NCBI GenBank assembly: GCA_947567585.1
Contig: CANONE010000088.1
Location: forward strand, 1 to 8,695
From: an uncultured Clostridia bacterium
Lineage (GTDB): Bacteria > Bacillota > Clostridia > Oscillospirales > Acutalibacteraceae
Reading direction: 5' to 3'
DNA: 8,695 nt
Below the pieces are notes generated by a model. That model saw only the letters and a program-made list of their open reading frames with translations. It did not search any database and was not told where the DNA came from. Every line of letters begins with the position of its first letter. The first letter of the stretch is position 1. Both the position numbers and the translations under genes were made by a program. This document shows, in pieces, positions 5,230-8,695 of this stretch.

Positions 5230-7302
5230 ATGAATCAATACCAGGAAAAAAACATCATCAACCTGGCTGTAGCTGGCCACGGCGGTGCGGGAAAAACCAC
5301 TCTCAGTGAGGCCATGCTGTACCTGGCGGGCGCCTCCGACCGTCGTGGCAAGGTAGGAGACGGCAATACTGTCTGTGATTACGACCCGGAAGAGATCCGG
5401 CGCAAGGCTTCCATTGCGGCCGCTGTGGCGCCGCTGGAATGGAAGGGCAAGAAAATCAATCTGCTGGACGCCCCCGGCCTCTTTGATTTCGAGGGCGGCA
5501 TGTGCGAGGCCATGCGCGCCGCCGACACTGCTCTAGTGGTAATTTCCGGCAAGGACGGCCCCTCCGTGGGCACGGAAAAGGCTGTGGCCGCCGCCGAAAA
5601 GCGGGGTCTGGCAAAAATTTTCTTTGTCAACGGCCTCTGTGATGAAAGCGCCCGTTTCTATCGGGTTTTTGAGGACTTAAAGGCTCAGTTCGGCCCCTCT
5701 GTGTGTCCGGTGGTGGTGCCCTTTATCGAGGGGGATCAAGCGAATATTTACGTCAATCTCTTGGAGTACCGGGCCTATGATTACTCTGGCGGCAAGCCCG
5801 TCCAGGTGAATATCCCCGATATGGGCGACCGGCTGGAGGGCCTGCGCACCGCTATTTATGAAGCGGTTGCCGAAACCGACGACGAGCTTTTTGAAAAGTA
5901 CTTCGCGGGCGAAGAATTCACCCCCGAAGAAGTCATTGTGGGCGTCAGCAAGGGCGTGAAGAGCGGCACCATTACCCCTGTCTTTTGCGGCGACGCCATG
6001 CTGATGCGGGGCATGGAACAGTTTATGGACGGCCTTACCTGGCTGGCTCCCTCCGCCGCCGACCACGCTGGGGAAATCGGCATGGACCAGGACGGCAATC
6101 CGGTAGAGCTCTCTGTCAGCAGCGACGGGGCCGCGGCCGCCATTGTCTTCAAAACCGTAGCCGACCCCTTCATTGGCAAGCTCTCTTACATAAAGGTGGT
6201 CAGCGGCAAGATTTCCACGGAATCCCAGCTGGTGAACATGCGCACCGGCGCCACTGAGCGGGTTGGCAAGACCGTGATGCTTACCGGCAAAAAACAGGAG
6301 GATGTGAAATTTATTGGAGCTGGGGATATCGGCGCGGTGCCGAAGCTCTCTACCACCAACACCGGCGACACCCTTTGCGCCCCCACCCGCATGGTGACGC
6401 TGGACGGCATCGAATACCCCAACGCCACTCTTTCTATGGCCATTGTTCCGAAAAAGAAGGGCGAGGAAGACAAGGTTGCCCAGGGCTTTATGCGGCTCTC
6501 GGAAGAGGACCCCACCCTGCGCTTCTCCAATAACACCGAGACCCACGAGCTTATCATCAGCGGTCTGGGCGAGCAGCATCTGGACGTGGCTGTCACCAAG
6601 CTGAAGACCAAGTTCGGCGTGGAGGTCACTCTGAAGGATCCCAAGGTTCCTTACCGGGAGACCATCCGTAAGTCCGTGCAGGTCCAGGGCCGGCATAAGA
6701 AGCAGACCGGCGGCCACGGGCAGTTTGGCGACGTGTGGATCGAGTTCTCTCCCTGCGACAGCGACGGGTTGGAGTTTGGTGAGCGGGTCGTAGGCGGCTC
6801 CGTGCCCAAGGGCTTCTTCCCCGCCGTGGAGAAGGGCTTGCGGGAATGCATTCTAAAGGGGCCTTTGGCCGGTTACCCTGTGGTGGGGCTGTCCGCTGTG
6901 CTGTATGACGGCTCCTACCATCCGGTGGATTCCTCTGAAATGGCCTTTAAAACCGCCGCCAGCTTGGCTTACAAGGCCGGTATGCCCAAGGCCGGCCCAG
7001 TGCTTTTGGAGCCCATCGGCCACCTGAAAGCAACCGTGCCGGACGCCAACATGGGCGACATAATGGGAGAAGTCAATAAGCGGCGCGGCCGGGTGCTGGG
7101 CATGGAACCCGCGGGCGCCGGACGCCAGACTGTGGACGCGGAAGTCCCTATGGCGGAGATGCACGATTTCAGCACCTTCATGCGCCAGAGCACCCAAGGG
7201 CGCGGCAGCTTTACCTTTGAGTTTGAGCGCTATGAAGAAGCGCCGGCCAATGTGGCGCAAAAGGTAATTGAGGTTTCCAAGGCGGAGAGCGGCGAAGATT
7301 AA
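5230..7302 (+). CDS. EF-G-like translation GTPase (EF-G2 type paralogue)
   Basis: This 690-residue protein has the full five-domain EF-G plan and acts, by homology, on the ribosome. The G domain begins with the P-loop GHGGAGKTT (16-24). The switch I region 'DYDPEEIRRKAS' (50-61) replaces the usual ERGIT and puts Ser61 at the Thr position. G3 is DAPGL (80-84), so the catalytic-type His of DTPGH is Leu84. G4 aligns as N134-G-L-C instead of NKxD, with an Asp one place later. Domain II spans roughly 302-378 and includes 'DPFIGKLSYIKVVSGK'. Domain IV starts near 473 (VPYRETI ... QTGGHGQFGDVW from 492) and keeps the tip loop SYHPVDSSE with His564, the counterpart of the translocation-loop His of EF-G. 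Domain V starts near 589 (LLEPI ... DANMGDIMGEVNKRRGRV). These features fit the EF-G2 (FusA2-like) paralogue group common in Clostridia, not canonical EF-G or TetM. The gene stands alone, with GGAAGGGG eight bases before the ATG, its own promoter and a downstream terminator. Its precise role is unknown. Confidence 0.88.
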   Translation: MNQYQEKNIINLAVAGHGGAGKTTLSEAMLYLAGASDRRGKVGDGNTVCDYDPEEIRRKASIAAAVAPLEWKGKKINLLDAPGLFDFEGGMCEAMRAADTALVVISGKDGPSVGTEKAVAAAEKRGLAKIFFVNGLCDESARFYRVFEDLKAQFGPSVCPVVVPFIEGDQANIYVNLLEYRAYDYSGGKPVQVNIPDMGDRLEGLRTAIYEAVAETDDELFEKYFAGEEFTPEEVIVGVSKGVKSGTITPVFCGDAMLMRGMEQFMDGLTWLAPSAADHAGEIGMDQDGNPVELSVSSDGAAAAIVFKTVADPFIGKLSYIKVVSGKISTESQLVNMRTGATERVGKTVMLTGKKQEDVKFIGAGDIGAVPKLSTTNTGDTLCAPTRMVTLDGIEYPNATLSMAIVPKKKGEEDKVAQGFMRLSEEDPTLRFSNNTETHELIISGLGEQHLDVAVTKLKTKFGVEVTLKDPKVPYRETIRKSVQVQGRHKKQTGGHGQFGDVWIEFSPCDSDGLEFGERVVGGSVPKGFFPAVEKGLRECILKGPLAGYPVVGLSAVLYDGSYHPVDSSEMAFKTAASLAYKAGMPKAGPVLLEPIGHLKATVPDANMGDIMGEVNKRRGRVLGMEPAGAGRQTVDAEVPMAEMHDFSTFMRQSTQGRGSFTFEFERYEEAPANVAQKVIEVSKAESGED

Positions 7303-7314
7303 CAAACGGCATAA

Positions 7315-7348
7315 AGAAGGACCGAGGCATAAAACCCTCGGTCCTTCT
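7315..7348. terminator. Bidirectional hairpin between convergent genes
   Basis: A perfect 13-base-pair inverted repeat (AGAAGGACCGAGG 7315-7327 with 7336-7348) has an 8-base loop. It sits between the EF-G-like stop and the end of the leftward phosphatase gene. T-runs on either side are weak and interrupted (CATTTCTCC on the + side), but the stem length and convergent position suggest it ends transcription from both directions. Confidence 0.8.
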
Positions 7349-7385
7349 CATTTCTCCCAATAAGCTTTAGCCCCGAGCCCCGCTC

Positions 7386-8036
7386 CTATGGCTTTAAAAG
7401 TTTATGGCATAATTCTTCCAGCTGCTTCACACTCTCCACGACCCAGCGGGCCCCGGCCTCTTCCAGCTCGCCGGGAACCCCATATCCATAGCCCGCGCCA
7501 ATGCAGTCTACCCGGCAAGACAACGCTCCCGCCACATCGTAGCTTCGGTCTCCAACCATAACCACCTCTTCCGGCGATGGATTACCCAGCAGGCGTAAGG
7601 CTTCCGCAATAACCGCCGCCTTGCTGGGCCGGGAGCCGTCGTCGCCTACCACCGCCTGGAAATACGGGGTGATGCCCCGCATATCCATGATCGCTCTTGC
7701 CCCTTCCTCTCGTTTGGAGGTGGCTACCGCCAATACGGCCCGCCGGGAAAGGCGCTCCAGCAGCCCATCCACACCGGGGTACAGCGGGCTCTTAAACATC
7801 CCCCAGGCGTGGTAACGGGCCCGGTACAGAGTAATAGCCTGTTCCGCTTCTTCCAAGCTCATTTTGCCATAGTTCTGGAAGGAATCCAATAGAGGCGGCC
7901 CCACAAACTGCCGCAGGAAGTCCTCCTCCTGTTCCGGCCAGCCCAGCTGGTTCAGAGCATGCTGTACGCTGCCCATAATGCCGGGGCCGGTGTCTGTAAG
8001 GGTGCCGTCAAGGTCAAAGAGAAAGTATTTTTTCAT
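7386..8036 (-). CDS. HAD-superfamily phosphatase, phosphoglycolate phosphatase (Gph)-like
   Basis: This 216-residue cytoplasmic hydrolase has all four HAD motifs. Motif I is DLDGTLTD (8-15), with nucleophile Asp8 and acid/base Asp10. Motif II is ATSK (105-108), motif III is Lys139 in SRPSKAAVI, and motif IV is GDRSYD (162-167). The helical cap between motifs I and II includes FVGPPLLDSF (44-53), typical of the Gph/PGMB-type subgroup in Firmicutes. Length is normal for this group (about 210-220). Mg2+-dependent removal of phosphate from a small metabolite is expected. Phosphoglycolate, pyrophosphate and nucleotides are all plausible substrates, and the sequence does not decide between them. 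The start is the ATG at 8036 because AAGGAG lies six bases upstream (8043-8048, minus strand). An in-frame ATG at 8081 would add 15 non-conserved residues. The gene lies 90 bases downstream of the HtrA-like gene on the same strand with no terminator between them, so cotranscription is likely. Confidence 0.87.
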   Translation of the reverse strand: MKKYFLFDLDGTLTDTGPGIMGSVQHALNQLGWPEQEEDFLRQFVGPPLLDSFQNYGKMSLEEAEQAITLYRARYHAWGMFKSPLYPGVDGLLERLSRRAVLAVATSKREEGARAIMDMRGITPYFQAVVGDDGSRPSKAAVIAEALRLLGNPSPEEVVMVGDRSYDVAGALSCRVDCIGAGYGYGVPGELEEAGARWVVESVKQLEELCHKLLKP

Positions 8037-8126
8037 GAGATGCTCCTTAGAGGGGGGATTAAGGCAGCGAGACGATGCCAAGACGCGCTGCGCCGCTTTG
8101 AACTGGGTGAGCGGGAAAGGGGCATC

Positions 8127-8695
8127 TTAGTCTTGGGTTTCGCCCCGGTCCTCCAGCAGGGTAATGGTTACTTCCAGTTCTTGGCCTTCTACCATCATGT
8201 TGTTTCCGGGGCGATAGAGGGTAATCTTTACCTCATCGCCAGGAGCATAGCTCAGCAACAGATTGGACACATCCCGGAGACTCTCTACCCGGTTGCCCTC
8301 AATAGCGGTGATGATGTCTCCCGCCATGGCCTGGGTAGATGCAAAGGAACTGCCCTCGTTAAACTCGGTGATCAGCAGCCCTCTGGGAACATTGTACATC
8401 TCAGACATGACGCTGTTTACCTCTTTGCACATAATCCCCAACCGGGTGCGTCCCTTGATATAGCCGCCGGAAAGCAATTCATTGATAATGGGCTGGGCGC
8501 GGCTCACAGGGATAGCAAAGCCCATGCCCTCATAGCCCTCGGTGACGATTTTGGATGAATTGATACCCACCACCTGGCCGTACATATTCACCAGCGGTCC
8601 GCCAGAGTTGCCAGGATTGATGGCTGCGTCCGTTTGGATATAGGTCATTCCGTTTTCACTGTACTTCCCTACCTCCCGGTCCAGGCCGGAAATAA
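8127..8695 (-). CDS. htrA: HtrA/DegP-type serine protease, C-terminal part (5' end outside window)
   Basis: The frame runs to the right edge without a start, giving 188 C-terminal residues of a trypsin-like HtrA protease. The catalytic-serine motif is clear: TDAAINPGNSGGPLVN, with the nucleophile Ser in GNSGG, preceded by 'SGLDREV'. It is followed by the conserved 'GMGFAIPVS' strand. A single PDZ domain follows ('RLGIM...PRGLLITEFNEGSS', 'GDIITAIEGNRVESLRDVSNLL'), ending in a short charged tail. The catalytic His and Asp and the expected N-terminal membrane anchor lie outside the window. Clostridial HtrA proteins are usually anchored in the membrane with the protease domain outside and take part in cell-envelope quality control. 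The C-terminal layout is normal with no sign of damage. It is probably the upstream gene of an operon with the HAD phosphatase; I see no functional link between the two. Confidence 0.93.
   Translation of the reverse strand, partial: ISGLDREVGKYSENGMTYIQTDAAINPGNSGGPLVNMYGQVVGINSSKIVTEGYEGMGFAIPVSRAQPIINELLSGGYIKGRTRLGIMCKEVNSVMSEMYNVPRGLLITEFNEGSSFASTQAMAGDIITAIEGNRVESLRDVSNLLLSYAPGDEVKITLYRPGNNMMVEGQELEVTITLLEDRGETQD

Noticed and set aside
5677..6717. 346-codon minus-strand open frame inside the EF-G-like gene
   Set aside because: It is antisense to conserved EF-G domains; its His/Gly/Leu-rich translation resembles no family, and it has no promoter or ribosome site.
8037..8126. Promoter or terminator between the HtrA-like and phosphatase genes
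   Set aside because: The 90-base spacer shows no -35/-10 pair and no stem with a T-run on the minus strand; only the AAGGAG ribosome site is supported.
7959..8558. 199-codon plus-strand open frame across the phosphatase/HtrA junction
   Set aside because: It is a shadow of two well-supported minus-strand genes, with no independent coding signal.
1..8695. CRISPR arrays, tRNA or rRNA genes, insertion sequences or phage genes
   Set aside because: I read both strands and saw no regularly spaced repeats, no cloverleaf-like tRNA sequence, no transposase or integrase motifs and no terminal inverted repeats beyond the hairpins listed.

Overview
The window looks like chromosomal DNA from a Gram-positive anaerobe of the class Clostridia, probably an Oscillospiraceae/Ruminococcaceae-type gut organism. 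The reasons are strong AGGAGG-like ribosome sites, housekeeping-type TTGNNN-17-TATAAT promoters, G+C-rich third codon positions, a YjfB-like small protein, a clostridial-style EF-G paralogue and a double-hairpin intergenic element of a kind I associate with this group. The taxonomic call is inference; no rRNA or other marker gene is present.

Layout, left to right. Positions 2-370 hold the 3' end of an unrecognised gene. It is followed by a 58-residue YjfB-like 'putative motility' protein (408-584) with a near-perfect Shine-Dalgarno and a strong intrinsic terminator (601-638). A clear promoter (684-712) then drives an RlmB-type 23S rRNA 2'-O-methyltransferase (769-1539, TTG start). A 220-base spacer ends in a palindromic double hairpin (1681-1720). 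Next is a 1079-residue membrane protein (1760-4999) with its own terminator (5011-5041). A second strong promoter (5104-5132) serves an EF-G-like translation GTPase (5230-7302), which ends in a terminator shared with the convergent left-pointing pair. That pair is a HAD phosphatase (7386-8036) downstream of a truncated HtrA-type serine protease with a PDZ domain (8127-8695, running off the right edge).

The most interesting object is the 1079-residue protein. Its C-terminal ~550 residues keep the architecture of a heavy-metal (P1B) P-type ATPase: four membrane segments, a cytoplasmic loop, two segments with a Cys-x-Cys where the CPC motif sits, a large P/N-type loop, then two final segments. 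The catalytic signatures are replaced or absent: DKTGT, TGE, TGD, GDGxND and the HP dipeptide. It is fused to a ~530-residue proline-rich, largely disordered N-terminal region containing a Lys/Trp/Arg-rich cluster. It reads as an intact pseudo-ATPase rather than a decaying gene, and I know of no description of such a family.

The EF-G-like protein is the second odd item: its ribosome-facing domains are intact, but the G3 histidine and the G4 NKxD specificity motif have changed. The remaining genes are ordinary. Apart from two genes concerned with ribosome function (rlmB and the EF-G paralogue), the window does not form an obvious pathway, and each rightward unit appears to be separately transcribed.
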